DNA of 64,000 nucleotides. It comes from JAJDGF01 sp031549325. GTDB lineage: Bacteria; Bacillota; Clostridia; Christensenellales; Aristaeellaceae. Under the pieces are notes generated by a model that saw only the letters and a program-made list of their open reading frames with translations, was not told the DNA's origin and made no database searches. The translations under genes were made by a program, and so were the position numbers. This document shows positions 26,027 to 35,828 of the stretch, piece by piece (positions within the stretch are counted from its first letter, which is position 1; each line of letters starts with the position of its first letter). Where the stretch lies: the NCBI GenBank assembly GCA_031549325.1, contig JAVBQA010000037.1:1-64000 (forward strand), given 5' to 3'.

Positions 26027-27394
26027 ATGAAAGGCAAACACGTGCTGGTCGTGGGCATGGCCAGAAGCGGCATCGCCGCAACAAAGCTGCTGTGCGCCCA
26101 CGGCGCGAAGGTCCGCATCAGCGACATGCGGCCCGAGGCCGATTTCGGGGGTGCGCTCGAGGAATTGAGGATGCCGGGCGTGGAGTTCCGGCTGGGGGAA
26201 CAATCCGAAACATTGCTTTCCGGCATCGACCTGCTGCTCATCAGCCCCGGCGTGCCCATCGACAGTCCGGTTGTTCTGAAAGCCAGGCAGATGGGCATTG
26301 AGGTGGCGGGCGAGCTGGAGGTCGCGCTGCGCTTTGCGAAGGGCACGCTGATCGCCATCACGGGCACCAACGGCAAGACCACCACCACCCTGGTGGGCGA
26401 GATCATGAAAAACGCGGGCAAGCTCACCCACGTGGTGGGCAACATCGGCAGCCCGGTGGCCGCCATCGCGGACGAGACCAAGGGCAGCGACGTGATCGTG
26501 TGCGAGGTGTCGAGCTTCCAGCTGGAGTCGGTCGCAACGTTCCACCCGGACATCTGCGCCATTCTGAACATCTCGGAGGATCACCTGTACCGCCACGGCA
26601 CCATGCAGAACTATATCGCGCACAAGGCGCGCATCTTTGAAAACCAGAACGCCGCCGACACGCTGGTGCTGAACTACGACGACGCGGTGCTGCGCCAGCT
26701 GACGCAGCCCATCGAATCGCAGCTGATCTGGTTCAGCCGCACGCAGACGCCCTCCGTGGGCGCGTTCGTTCAGGACGAGCACATCGTGTTCGGTGCGGGC
26801 GACGCCGCGCAAAAGGTGTGCCCCGTGTCGGAAATCGGAATCCCTGGCGCGCACAACCTGGAAAACGCCCTGGCCGCCACGGCCATCGCGGCTTCGGCGG
26901 GCGTGCCGCTGCCGGTGATCCGCCACACGCTGAGGACGTTCCAAGGGGTCGAGCACCGGCTTGAGTTCATCCGCACGCTGGACGGCGTGGATTATATCAA
27001 CGACTCCAAGGGCACCAACGTGGACAGCACGCAAAAGGCCATCGAGGCCATGCAAAAGCCCACCGTGCTGATGCTGGGCGGCCGGAACAACGACGCCGAT
27101 TTCGCCGAGCTTGGGAAGATTGTGAAGCGCAGCCCGCTGATTGAGCGCGTGGTGCTGCTGGGCGAGGCCGCGCCGAGACTGCAGGAAGCGCTGGACGCAG
27201 CCGGATACAAAAACTACACGCACGCGGGCATGGATTTTCTGGGCGCGCTGCTGCTGGCTCAGAGCATGGCCAAACCGGGCATGAATGTGCTGCTCAGTCC
27301 GGCGTGCAAGAGCTTTGACATGTTCAAGGACTACGAGGAGCGCGGGCGGGTGTTCAAACAGCTCGTGTCTGAGCTGAGGTCCATGAGCGCATGA
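26027..27394 (+). CDS. murD: UDP-MurNAc-L-alanine:D-glutamate ligase
   Basis: The product is 455 residues, normal length. It has an N-terminal Rossmann segment (VLVVGMARSGIAATKLL), the ATP-binding GTNGKTTTT, NISEDHLYRHG, and the C-terminal ligase domain with DYINDSKGTNVDST and LSPACKSFDMF. The RBS is GGAAAGGAGG. Its stop overlaps the ftsW start (ATGA), so the two are coupled. Confidence 0.95.
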   Translation: MKGKHVLVVGMARSGIAATKLLCAHGAKVRISDMRPEADFGGALEELRMPGVEFRLGEQSETLLSGIDLLLISPGVPIDSPVVLKARQMGIEVAGELEVALRFAKGTLIAITGTNGKTTTTLVGEIMKNAGKLTHVVGNIGSPVAAIADETKGSDVIVCEVSSFQLESVATFHPDICAILNISEDHLYRHGTMQNYIAHKARIFENQNAADTLVLNYDDAVLRQLTQPIESQLIWFSRTQTPSVGAFVQDEHIVFGAGDAAQKVCPVSEIGIPGAHNLENALAATAIAASAGVPLPVIRHTLRTFQGVEHRLEFIRTLDGVDYINDSKGTNVDSTQKAIEAMQKPTVLMLGGRNNDADFAELGKIVKRSPLIERVVLLGEAAPRLQEALDAAGYKNYTHAGMDFLGALLLAQSMAKPGMNVLLSPACKSFDMFKDYEERGRVFKQLVSELRSMSA

Positions 27395-28545
27395 TATCCG
27401 CCCCCATTCGCGGGGCCAAAGACAAAACGCGGCCCGATCGCCGCGCAAGCGCCAACACCAAAGGGTTTGTGACCTCCCTGCTGCTGCTGATGGCGGTGGG
27501 ACTGCTGGTTCTGTACGCCGCCAGCTATTATAACGCCCAAGACCAGCGCGGTTTCGCGCTGGCCGAAGTGCTGCAGCAGCTGCTGGGCATGGGCATCGGC
27601 GGGGCGCTGATGCTGTTCCTGAGCCGTTTCGATTACCGGCTATTGAAAAAACCGGTAATTTGTGGTACGCTGCTTGGGATCAGCCTATTGCTTTTGGTGC
27701 TGGTGGCCATTCCGGGCGTCGGCGTGAGGGTCAACGGCTCGCGGCGCTGGCTGCGGTTCGGGGCGCTGGGTTTCCAGCCGTCAGAGCTCGCCAAATACGC
27801 CATGGTCATTTCCATGGCCCGCGCGCTTTCGAGGAAACAGGCGGACGTCAGCAAGTTCTTTCGGGGTCTGGCGCCGCTGTTCATCGTGCCCGGGCTGATG
27901 TTCCTGCTGATCCTGTTGCAGCCCAACCTCTCGACGGCGGGATCGGTCATCATCGTGGCCGTGCTGATGGTCATGATCGCCGGCGCAAAATGGAGCCATC
28001 TCGGCTTGCTTGGCGTCGCTGGCGCGGCGCTGGGCACCTTCTACGCCGTCTCAGAGCCATACCGGCGGGCGCGCCTGTTGTCCTTCCGGGATCCGTTCCA
28101 GAAGCTCAGCGACGAGGGGTACCAGCTGGCCCAGTCGCTGCTGGCGTTCGGTTCAGGCGGGCTGTTCGGCATGGGGATCGGCAAAGGCCGCCAGAAGTTC
28201 GCGTTTTTGCCCTACCCGGAGAGCGACTTCATCTTCGCCGTGGTGGGCGAGGATATGGGCCTGTTCGGCTGTCTGCTGGTGCTGTTTCTGTTTGCCTGCT
28301 TTCTTTTCTTCGGGCTTCGGATCGCGCTGTCCTGCGAGGACCGGTTTGGGAGCCTGCTCGCGGGCGGGATCATCTGCATGGTGGGCGTGCAGACCGTCAT
28401 GAATGTGGCGGTGGTGATCGGGCTGATGCCCACGACCGGGCTGCCGCTGCCGTTCTTCTCGGCGGGCGGAACGTCCATGATGGTTGTTCTGGCGGCAATG
28501 GGCATCGTGCTGAATGTGGCGTGCCAACCGGGCGGCAGAACATGA
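27391..28545 (+). CDS. ftsW: Lipid II polymerase of the SEDS family (FtsW/SpoVE)
   Basis: The product is 384 residues with about ten membrane helices. Family segments include the GSRRWLRFG loop with FQPSELAKYAMV, LQPNLSTAGS, YQLAQSLLAFGSGGLFGMGIGKG, FAVVGEDMGLFG and the terminal TTGLPLPFFSAGGTSM. It polymerises glycan strands with its partner transpeptidase (here the protein at 21150). In sporulating species this position may hold spoVE. The ATG overlaps the murD stop. murG is absent after it. Confidence 0.93.
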   Translation: MISAPIRGAKDKTRPDRRASANTKGFVTSLLLLMAVGLLVLYAASYYNAQDQRGFALAEVLQQLLGMGIGGALMLFLSRFDYRLLKKPVICGTLLGISLLLLVLVAIPGVGVRVNGSRRWLRFGALGFQPSELAKYAMVISMARALSRKQADVSKFFRGLAPLFIVPGLMFLLILLQPNLSTAGSVIIVAVLMVMIAGAKWSHLGLLGVAGAALGTFYAVSEPYRRARLLSFRDPFQKLSDEGYQLAQSLLAFGSGGLFGMGIGKGRQKFAFLPYPESDFIFAVVGEDMGLFGCLLVLFLFACFLFFGLRIALSCEDRFGSLLAGGIICMVGVQTVMNVAVVIGLMPTTGLPLPFFSAGGTSMMVVLAAMGIVLNVACQPGGRT

Positions 28546-28634
28546 GCGGGGTTGCCGGCAAAATTCCTTTGCACCAATAATCCGTGGTGGTCATACTCTG
28601 GTACAGTGGCTGCGGATTATTGGAGGTGTGCCAT

Positions 28635-29879
28635 TTGGATGTTTTCCGTATTTTTGGGGGTGCGCGGCTTTCGGGAAGCTACGCCATGCACTGCGCCAAA
28701 AACGCCGTTTTGCCCATCTTGGCAGCGTCGCTTTTGACGGATGAACCAGTGACCATCCAGGACTGTCCGTCGCTGACCGACACGGGCAATATGGTCAAGA
28801 TCCTTGAGACGCTGGGCGTGAAGGCGAAGTCCGCCGGGCGCGACATTACATTGGACGCCGGAAGCGCAAGCAAAAGCGAGATGCCGGACGAGCTGAGCAA
28901 GCAGCTGCGCTCCTCGATCTTCATGATGGGGGCGCTGCTGGGGCGCTTCCGCAAGGCGACGCTTACTTATCCGGGGGGCTGCGAGATTGGGCTTCGGCCC
29001 ATCGATCTGCACCTGAAGGCGCTCAGGACGCTGGGCGTGCGCATTCGCGAGACCCACGGCATGATCTACTGCGACGGGTCCTCCATGCGCGGCGCGAAGA
29101 TCCATCTGGATTTCCCGTCGGTGGGCGCCACGGAAAACGTGATGATGGCCGCCGTGCTTTCTCCCGGGGAGACCAGCATCAGCAACCCGGCGCGGGAGCC
29201 CGAAATCGTCGATCTGGCGCGGTTCATCAACCGGATGGGCGGCGACATCCGAGGCGCGGGCAGCGGACTGATTGAGATCACGGGGGCTCAGCGGCTTAGG
29301 GGCACTACATACCGGCCGCTGCCCGACCGGATCGTGACCGGCACCCTGCTCACTGCCGCCGCAATGACCGCGGGCGAGATCGAGATCGTTGGCGTCGAGC
29401 CCAGCCATCTGAACGCCGTGCTCGACAAGCTGACGCAGGCGGGCTGCAAGATCGATGCCCAGCAGGGCCGCATCCAGCTGGCGGGGCCGGCAAGGCTGCT
29501 GCCCATCGACGTGAACACCCAGCCCTACCCGGGGTTTCCCACCGACATGCAGGCGCAGATTCTGGCCATGGCCTGCCTGTGTGATGGAACCTCGGTGATC
29601 GTGGAGAACATGTTTGAGAACCGGTTTTCCCATGCGTCCCAGCTGCGCTGCATGGGCGCGGACATCCTGGTGTCGGGCAGCACCGCCGTGGTGAAGCGCT
29701 CGCAGCTCACCGGCGCACGGGTCACCGCGCGCGATCTGCGCGGCGGCGCGGCACTGGTGCTGGCGGGTCTGGCGGCCGAAGGCACCACAGAGGTCACAAA
29801 CACCCACTTCATCGACAGGGGTTATGAGGCGCTGGAGAGAACGTTGCGGGCGTTGGGCGCGAAAATCGAAAGGGTGTAA
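28635..29879 (+). CDS. murA: UDP-GlcNAc 1-carboxyvinyltransferase
   Basis: It performs the first committed step of peptidoglycan synthesis. I chose TTG at 28635 because GGAGGTG lies seven bases upstream; this gives 414 residues, close to the usual 419. The two-domain inside-out barrel repeats are evident. The catalytic loop reads PGGCEIGLRPIDLHL with Cys116, the residue attacked by fosfomycin, so the enzyme should be sensitive. CAKNAVLP gives the substrate Lys/Asn pair. It sits where murG normally lies. Confidence 0.93.
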   Translation: MDVFRIFGGARLSGSYAMHCAKNAVLPILAASLLTDEPVTIQDCPSLTDTGNMVKILETLGVKAKSAGRDITLDAGSASKSEMPDELSKQLRSSIFMMGALLGRFRKATLTYPGGCEIGLRPIDLHLKALRTLGVRIRETHGMIYCDGSSMRGAKIHLDFPSVGATENVMMAAVLSPGETSISNPAREPEIVDLARFINRMGGDIRGAGSGLIEITGAQRLRGTTYRPLPDRIVTGTLLTAAAMTAGEIEIVGVEPSHLNAVLDKLTQAGCKIDAQQGRIQLAGPARLLPIDVNTQPYPGFPTDMQAQILAMACLCDGTSVIVENMFENRFSHASQLRCMGADILVSGSTAVVKRSQLTGARVTARDLRGGAALVLAGLAAEGTTEVTNTHFIDRGYEALERTLRALGAKIERV

Positions 29880-30054
29880 CGAGGCAGGCGAACACAGTTC
29901 GCCCCCGCAGGATGGGATGCCGCGCGGGCAACAGGGCCTGCGGGGGGCGAGCTGTGTCGATCCGAAGCGCACAGATCTGGTGGGAATCGGGCCGCATTCA
30001 AAAGAGAACTTGCAGAGCGAGGGCCGGCGTCCTTGCCGCATAAGGAGTTTTACG

Positions 30055-30870
30055 ATGGCACTGAGAGGCAGCAAGACACGACGCAGGGGCAAGTCCAGCC
30101 TTGCTGGGGTTGTGCTCTTTTTGTTGATTTTGGCGATCGCGGCGCTTGTGATCATCAGCCGCGTGTGCGTGGTGAAGACCATCGACGTGCGCGGCGCTTC
30201 CAGCATCCCCATTCCGGACATCATCGCGGTGTCCGGGCTGAAGGAAGGAGAGAGCATCTTCCGCGTGAACGCCGAGCGGGTGAGGCAGCGGTTTGAGACG
30301 GTGGGGCGGCTGTCGTTTGACGGGCTGACCACCAGCTTTCCGAGCACGGTGGTGCTGAATGTGCACGAGCGGCTGCCGAGGGTGCTCATCAACTATGCGG
30401 GGCTGCCCACCGTGCTGGATGAAAACGGATACGCCATCGAGCAGTCCCGCGAGATGCCGAACCTGCAGCTGTTGGTGGTCACCGGGCTGCGCACCAAGAG
30501 CTGCCAGGTGGGGCGCAGGATTCAGTCGGATGTGCCTCAACAGGTGGATTTCATGTGCACCGTGGTGCAGGCGCTGCTCACCCAGCAGATGACGGGCATG
30601 GCTTCCGAATTGAACATATCCGATCTGGACAACATGTATCTGATGTTGAACAACGGCATGATGGTGAAGCTGGGTGATCACAGCCAGATGCAGAACAAGC
30701 TGCTTTTGATGGCTGGCGCGCTGGCCGACTTGAACAATCGGGGCACCACGAACGTCATCATCAATGTGTCGGGCGGCGGCTCGGCGGTGATTCAGCCGCT
30801 GGGCGACCAGATTTTGGTTCCGCCCTCGGATCCCCAGAACCCGGTGATCAACGAGAATGTGGGCGCCTGA
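30055..30870 (+). CDS. divIB: DivIB/FtsQ cell-division protein
   Basis: The ATG at 30055 follows AAGGAG and gives 271 residues. It has a basic cytoplasmic tail, a membrane helix (about 17-38), a POTRA domain beginning VKTIDVRGASSIP (about 42-115) and a beta domain, as in FtsQ/DivIB. It forms a divisome complex with FtsL. The 175-base gap after murA is GC-rich and I see nothing in it. Confidence 0.88.
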   Translation: MALRGSKTRRRGKSSLAGVVLFLLILAIAALVIISRVCVVKTIDVRGASSIPIPDIIAVSGLKEGESIFRVNAERVRQRFETVGRLSFDGLTTSFPSTVVLNVHERLPRVLINYAGLPTVLDENGYAIEQSREMPNLQLLVVTGLRTKSCQVGRRIQSDVPQQVDFMCTVVQALLTQQMTGMASELNISDLDNMYLMLNNGMMVKLGDHSQMQNKLLLMAGALADLNNRGTTNVIINVSGGGSAVIQPLGDQILVPPSDPQNPVINENVGA

Positions 30871-30968
30871 ATCTATAATTCTATGTCAAACCGCGCCTGA
30901 ATAGTATGATTATCGGGAAATTCACACGGAAAATGGGAAAAGGCCTTTTCATTTGAGCCAAAACCATG

Positions 30969-30974
30969 TATAAT
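30969..30974 (+). promoter_or_regulatory. Promoter -10 before ftsA
   Basis: TATAAT at 30969-30974, preceded by a short AAAAGGCCTTTT palindrome (30939-30950) that could end upstream transcription. No good -35 is visible. Confidence 0.4.
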
Positions 30975-30994
30975 AATCTAAATTATGGGTACAC

Positions 30995-32245
30995 ATGCTC
31001 GCGCGTACCCAACAGAGGACAAGGCAGGCGATCGATATAGCAACGAAAAATATAGCCGCTGCCATTGATTTCGGCACATCCAAGATCGTCACCCTCGTGG
31101 CGGAGAGCGGTGGTTTCAACCGATGCGACATCATCGGTTCGGGCACCGTACCCTACGATGGCTATCTTGACGGCCGTTGGAACGCGCCGGACAAGCTGGC
31201 AACCGCAGTCAGAAGTTCGATCAGCGCCGCGGAGCTCGAGAGCAAGATGAAAATCAAAGAGCTCTATGTGGGCGTGCCTTGCGAGTACATGCGCGTTCTG
31301 TGCGCGTCGGCGGAGGTCTCCGTGGCCGAGCCGGACGGGCGTGTCACCGACCAGGACGTGAACGCCGTGCAGGACGTCGCTGCCGATCAGCTGGACCTGG
31401 CCCATGAAAATGGCGTGGTCATCCACAGAAGCCCTGCCTGGTTCATGATCGACGGCGGCAAGAAGGGCATGTCCCCGGTGGGCATGCGCGGCCGCAGCCT
31501 CAGCGCCCAGGTGTCCTTCATCCTGGCCGATCCAGATTTTATCGAGAGCATTCGGGAGCTCTTCTCCGCGATGGGCATCACGGTGATGGGTTTCCTTTCT
31601 CCATCCATGGGCGAGGCGCTGCTGCTGCTGCCCCTGGACGACCGCGACCGCGCCGCCGTGCTGGCGGACGTCGGCTACCTCAACACCGAGTTTTCGGTGG
31701 TCTGGGGCGACGCGCTGGTCTACCACTGCGTGCTGCCCGTTGGGGGCGGCCACATGACGGCGGATCTGGCCACCGAACTTGAAATCCCCATGCGCGCAGC
31801 GGAGCAGATCAAGCGCAGCTACATCTTTTTGCCCGACGAGTTCGATCCGGCGTCCGATCCCGAGGTGGTGGATGAGGCCGGGAAGCGCCTCACCTTTCCG
31901 CTGACGCTGGTCAAGAGCATCATCGAGAAGGACGCTTCAGAGCTGGCCGAAATGATCGGCCTGGCCATCAAGGACGCGGAAGGCATGCTTGGCCCGCGCT
32001 CCCAGGTATTCGTCACCGGAGGCGGCATCGCCATGATGCGCGGCGGGCGCGAGTTCCTGGCCCAGAAGCTGGGCCGCCCGGTCAAGGGGCCCATGGTCAA
32101 GGCCGCCAAGCTCAACAGCCAGAAATACGCATCGGCCATGGGGTTGGTGGATCTGGTGTTCGATTCCATCGAGCAGCGCACCCCCCAGGAAGGCAGCTTG
32201 CCAGGCCGGCTCGCGGGCGGTTTCCGCGGCCTGTTTAAGAAATAG
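30995..32245 (+). CDS. ftsA: Divisome ATPase FtsA
   Basis: The product is 416 residues. It has the actin fold with phosphate loops AAIDFGTSKIVTLVA and LADVGYLNTEFSVV, the FtsA-specific SHS2 domain between them (about 85-165), VFVTGGGIAMM, and a C-terminal amphipathic membrane-targeting helix (GRLAGGFRGLFKK). It tethers FtsZ to the membrane. The start is uncertain: ATG at 30995 lies only about 14 bases after the predicted transcription start and has a weak RBS. Confidence 0.94.
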   Translation: MLARTQQRTRQAIDIATKNIAAAIDFGTSKIVTLVAESGGFNRCDIIGSGTVPYDGYLDGRWNAPDKLATAVRSSISAAELESKMKIKELYVGVPCEYMRVLCASAEVSVAEPDGRVTDQDVNAVQDVAADQLDLAHENGVVIHRSPAWFMIDGGKKGMSPVGMRGRSLSAQVSFILADPDFIESIRELFSAMGITVMGFLSPSMGEALLLLPLDDRDRAAVLADVGYLNTEFSVVWGDALVYHCVLPVGGGHMTADLATELEIPMRAAEQIKRSYIFLPDEFDPASDPEVVDEAGKRLTFPLTLVKSIIEKDASELAEMIGLAIKDAEGMLGPRSQVFVTGGGIAMMRGGREFLAQKLGRPVKGPMVKAAKLNSQKYASAMGLVDLVFDSIEQRTPQEGSLPGRLAGGFRGLFKK

Positions 32246-32293
32246 AAGTCACAGTGCCTTTGGGCAATTTCTAGAACGAGGAGGACATGCCTT

Positions 32294-33589
32294 GTGCTCG
32301 AATTCGAAGTAGAAAACAACAGCTTTGCGTCCATTAAAGTCGTGGGCGTCGGCGGTGCCGGCACCAACGCGGTCAACCGCATGGTGGAGGCGAGTCTGCG
32401 CGGCGTGGAGTTCATCGCGGTGAACACCGACAAGCAGGCGCTTGCGCTGTCCAAGGCGCCCACCAAGATCCAGATTGGCGAGAAAGCCACCAAGGGCCTG
32501 GGCGCGGGCGCCAAGCCGCAGCTCGGTCAGCAGGCCGCTGAGGAGAGCCGCGAGGAGATCTCCTCGGCGCTGCGCGGCGCTGACCTGGTGTTCGTCACCT
32601 GCGGCATGGGCGGCGGCACCGGCACTGGCGCGGCCCCCGTCATCGCTGAAATCGCCCGCACCCAGGGCATCCTGACCATTGGCGTGGTCAGCAAGCCCTT
32701 CATGTTTGAGGGCCGCCAGCGCATGAAGAACGCCGAGACGGGCATTGACCAGCTCAAGCTGAATGTGGACACGCTGGTGGTCGTCCCGAACGACCGTCTG
32801 CTGCAGGTGGTCACCAAGGGCACCAGCATGACCGATGCCTTCAAGATTGCTGACGACACGCTGCGCCAGGGCATCCAGGGCATCTCCGACCTGATCGCCG
32901 TCCCGAGCCTCATCAACCTGGACTTTGCCGACGTGCGCTCCGTCATGGAGTCCCGCGGGCTGGCGCACATGGGCATTGGCGTTGGCAAGGGTGAAAACCG
33001 CATGGTGGACGCCGCCAAACAGGCCATCTCAAGCCCCATGCTCGAGACTTCGATCGACGGCGCCAAGGCCGTGCTCATCAACATTACCGGCGGGCCGGAC
33101 ACGTCGATCGTAGAGATCAACGAGGCCGCTCAGCTGATTACCCAGGCCGCTGATCCCGAGGCCAACATCATCTTCGGCGCGGGCATTGATGAGTCTCTCA
33201 GCAACGAGGTGCACATCACCGTCATCGCCACCGGCTTTGGCAAGGAAGTGTTCCCGGGGCCCGGTCAGGTTCGCCTGCGCCACGAGGAGGGCTTCACCGC
33301 GCAGCCCGCCGCGCAGCCGGCTGCGCACGTACAGCAACCCAGCCTGGCCCAGCGCTACGCCGAGACCCCCGAGGTCATGCCCATCTTCGGCGACCGTCGC
33401 CCCGAGCGCCGCGAGCGCACCTACCTTGATGACCTGGACGCAAGCCCCGAAGATCCTTACAATCGGCCGGTGCCCCAGCCGCTGCCCCGCGAGGATCGCG
33501 TCTATCAGGACAACTCCTTCGAGGAGAACCGCAGCCAGCAGCATCGCAGCTTCTCGCCCGATGTGCCCAATTTCTTGAAGCGCAAGTAG
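32294..33589 (+). CDS. ftsZ: Cell-division GTPase FtsZ
   Basis: The product is 431 residues with a GTG start eight bases after CGAGGAGG. The GTP-binding fold has VVGVGGAGTNAVNRM, the tubulin signature GGGTGTGAAP, FEGRQRMKNAE, and the synergy-loop DFADVRSVM. A variable linker (about 325-415) ends in a conserved FtsA-binding peptide, SPDVPNFLKRK. It assembles the division ring. A strong terminator follows, closing the cluster. Confidence 0.97.
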   Translation: MLEFEVENNSFASIKVVGVGGAGTNAVNRMVEASLRGVEFIAVNTDKQALALSKAPTKIQIGEKATKGLGAGAKPQLGQQAAEESREEISSALRGADLVFVTCGMGGGTGTGAAPVIAEIARTQGILTIGVVSKPFMFEGRQRMKNAETGIDQLKLNVDTLVVVPNDRLLQVVTKGTSMTDAFKIADDTLRQGIQGISDLIAVPSLINLDFADVRSVMESRGLAHMGIGVGKGENRMVDAAKQAISSPMLETSIDGAKAVLINITGGPDTSIVEINEAAQLITQAADPEANIIFGAGIDESLSNEVHITVIATGFGKEVFPGPGQVRLRHEEGFTAQPAAQPAAHVQQPSLAQRYAETPEVMPIFGDRRPERRERTYLDDLDASPEDPYNRPVPQPLPREDRVYQDNSFEENRSQQHRSFSPDVPNFLKRK

Positions 33590-33604
33590 GATTAACGAAT
33601 GATA

Positions 33605-33633
33605 AACAGCCCGCCGGACGGCGGGCTGTTTTT
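33605..33633 (+). terminator. Terminator of the division cluster
   Basis: Stem AACAGCCCGCC / GGCGGGCTGTT (11 bp), loop GGAC, then T5. Confidence 0.93.
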
Positions 33634-34174
33634 GTGTTGACGGGGACATTACCCGCAGCGGCCGCTGTCTGCCAGATCATCGCGCGGTTAGGTCCGCGAT
33701 CCAGAGATTCATGCTCGGCAGGGGGCCATCGCCCCAAGCGGGCTTTCTGCGCACGAAATCCTGCACGGAGCGTGCGGGTTCGCAGACGCCAACACAGTTT
33801 ATATGCCTCATCCTCGCGTCATATATGCAAACTAAGCGTAATTCATTCGACATAAAGTGGTCATATCGCGTGAATCCGCACTCGAGCCTGCCGATGGGTT
33901 GGGATCAAAATGTGGCGGTTTTGCAGGGCGATGCTCCAAACTCTCATTCGACAGCGATCATGGGGGCGCGATGTAAACCCAAGGTTTCGCTGGCCGTTTC
34001 TGCCGGGAACGGAGGCGCGGAAGGAGGCGTGAAGCGGTCGAATGCAGGAATGAAGCGCAAGAACCGAGGCCAGGAAGCGACAACGCTGTCGAACGAAACC
34101 CTTTTTTCACGGCGTAAAGCTGCCTTTTTCGCGCAGGTCAAGCCCTATAATCGACGCATGGGTGGTGGTCATGC
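33634..34174. promoter_or_regulatory. spoIIGA control region with Spo0A-box-like sites
   Basis: This is a gene-free stretch of about 540 bases. It contains TTCGACA (33846-33852 and 33947-33953), GGTCGAA (34036-34042) and TGTCGAA (34087-34093), which fit or nearly fit the Spo0A box TGNCGAA in either orientation. A -10 TATAAT is at 34146-34151. In Bacillus the spoIIG promoter is driven by sigma-A with Spo0A-P bound to boxes upstream, and the site at 34087 lies about 65-70 bases before the predicted start. No open frame here looks genuine. Confidence 0.6.
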
Positions 34175-35029
34175 ATGCCGGTCAGCCTGGAAATGTATAT
34201 ACTGATCAATTTGTGCATGAATTTCATCACAATCGGCGCCATCGCAAGGGCGAGAGGGCGGGTGCGCTGGAGGGCTGTGGCGTTTGCGAGCGTGTATGGC
34301 GCGTTGTACGCGGTGCTGATGCAGACGCCCGCATTCCAGTTGCTCAGGGCTTGGCCGCTGCGGCTGCTGCTCGGACTAGCGATGGTCATGAGCGCGCTGG
34401 AGGTGGACGGCCCGAAGGATCTCGGGTCCGCATGGCTGCTGATGATGGGTGCAACGCTGCTGATGGGCGGCGTGCAGCTGCTGCTGAACCGTATGCTGTC
34501 CGGACCGTCGGCGATCGCGACGCTGGCGGCGGCAGGGTGCGGGGGGGCGCTGCTGCTCGTGATCCTGAACGCGCGCGCCGAGCGCCTGAACCGGCTGGAT
34601 GCGCAGCTGATGTTGCGCATGGGGGACAGCCAGGTTCGTCTGACGGCGCTGATCGACACCGGCAACCGGCTGCACGAACCGTTGTCGGGGCTGCCGGTGT
34701 TGATCGTCACCGAGAAGCGGCTGAAAAAGCTGCTGCCACCCGGATTTGATGCCATCGAGGCGGCGGAAAGAGTTCCGCTGGGCTTCCGCTTGGTGGGCTA
34801 CGGCGCGCTGGGCGGCGGCGGCAAGATGGCGGTGTTCCGGCCGGATGAACTGCTTGTCTCGTATGGGGACGGCTGGATGCTGGCGCCCGACGTTTGGGTG
34901 GGTGTCTATCCCGGCGAGATGCCGGGCAAGGTTCATGCGCTGGCGCCCGGCGTGATCGGCTGTATCCAGCCGACGAAGCGGCGCATCGAGAGGGTGGGTA
35001 TTTCGCAAATGAGGGGGAAGGGCCAATGA
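34175..35029 (+). CDS. spoIIGA: Pro-sigma-E processing protease SpoIIGA
   Basis: The product is 284 residues. Five hydrophobic helices at about 5-130 are followed by a cytoplasmic aspartic-protease-like domain with ALIDTGN (Asp161), the catalytic motif of the family. It cleaves the propeptide of sigma-E in the mother cell at the septum. Its stop overlaps the start of sigE, the standard arrangement. The RBS (GGGTGGTGG) is weak-looking. Confidence 0.93.
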   Translation: MPVSLEMYILINLCMNFITIGAIARARGRVRWRAVAFASVYGALYAVLMQTPAFQLLRAWPLRLLLGLAMVMSALEVDGPKDLGSAWLLMMGATLLMGGVQLLLNRMLSGPSAIATLAAAGCGGALLLVILNARAERLNRLDAQLMLRMGDSQVRLTALIDTGNRLHEPLSGLPVLIVTEKRLKKLLPPGFDAIEAAERVPLGFRLVGYGALGGGGKMAVFRPDELLVSYGDGWMLAPDVWVGVYPGEMPGKVHALAPGVIGCIQPTKRRIERVGISQMRGKGQ

Positions 35030-35742
35030 TGAATCCCGCACAGCAAGCGGTTCGGCAGACAGTATTTGGGTTGATCGTTCGGATGCGGCACGGCAACGTG
35101 TGCTATATTGGCGGGTGCGACATGCTGCCCGCTCCACTGAAGTCAGATGAAGAGTACCAAATGCTGGTCAGCATGAATGAAGGCAACACGGACGCGCGGG
35201 CAACGCTGATTGAGCACAATTTGCGGCTGGTGGTCTACATCGCTCGCAAGTTCGAAAACACCGGCATTGGCATCGAAGACCTGATCTCCATCGGCACCAT
35301 TGGCCTGATCAAGGCCGTGAACTCTTTCAACATCGAGAAGAAGATCAAGCTGGCCACGTACGCGTCGCGCTGCATTGAGAACGAGATCCTGATGGTGCTC
35401 AGGCGAACCAACCGCTTGCGGCTCGAGGTGAGCTTTGACGAGCCGCTGAACACCGACTGGGACGGCAATGAACTGCTGCTGTCCGACATCATGGGCACCG
35501 ATTCCGACCTCGTGTCCCGCGACCTGGACGCCGACGTCGAGCGACAGATGCTCTACGGCGCGATTCGGCGGCTGGGCACGCGGGAGAAGCGCATCGTGAA
35601 CCTGCGCTACGGACTGCAGGACGGCTCCGAGCACACCCAGAAGGAGGTCGCCGACATGATGGGCATCTCCCAGAGCTACATTTCCCGGCTCGAGAAGCGC
35701 ATCATCAAGCAGCTCCAAACCGACCTGCTGAAGATGGCGTAG
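35026..35742 (+). CDS. sigE: RNA polymerase sporulation sigma-E (pro-form)
   Basis: The product is 238 residues; ATG-ATG at 35026 behind GAGGGGGAAGG. The propeptide (about 1-26) ends before YIGG, which matches the start region of mature sigma-E in Bacillus. Region 2 has NLRLVVYIARKFENTGIGIE and EDLISIGTIGLIKAVNSF; region 4 ends with ISQSYISRLEKRIIKQL. It directs early mother-cell transcription after SpoIIGA cleavage. The first two residues and the propeptide diverge from Bacillus while the rest is close. Confidence 0.97.
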   Translation: MMNPAQQAVRQTVFGLIVRMRHGNVCYIGGCDMLPAPLKSDEEYQMLVSMNEGNTDARATLIEHNLRLVVYIARKFENTGIGIEDLISIGTIGLIKAVNSFNIEKKIKLATYASRCIENEILMVLRRTNRLRLEVSFDEPLNTDWDGNELLLSDIMGTDSDLVSRDLDADVERQMLYGAIRRLGTREKRIVNLRYGLQDGSEHTQKEVADMMGISQSYISRLEKRIIKQLQTDLLKMA

Positions 35743-35828
35743 CGTATGTGGCGACGCGCCGCCCTATGCGCCGCATGGCGAGGCTGATTCACTTTGAAGA
35801 AAGCAGCCAGTTCGAGGCGTGCGGCACC

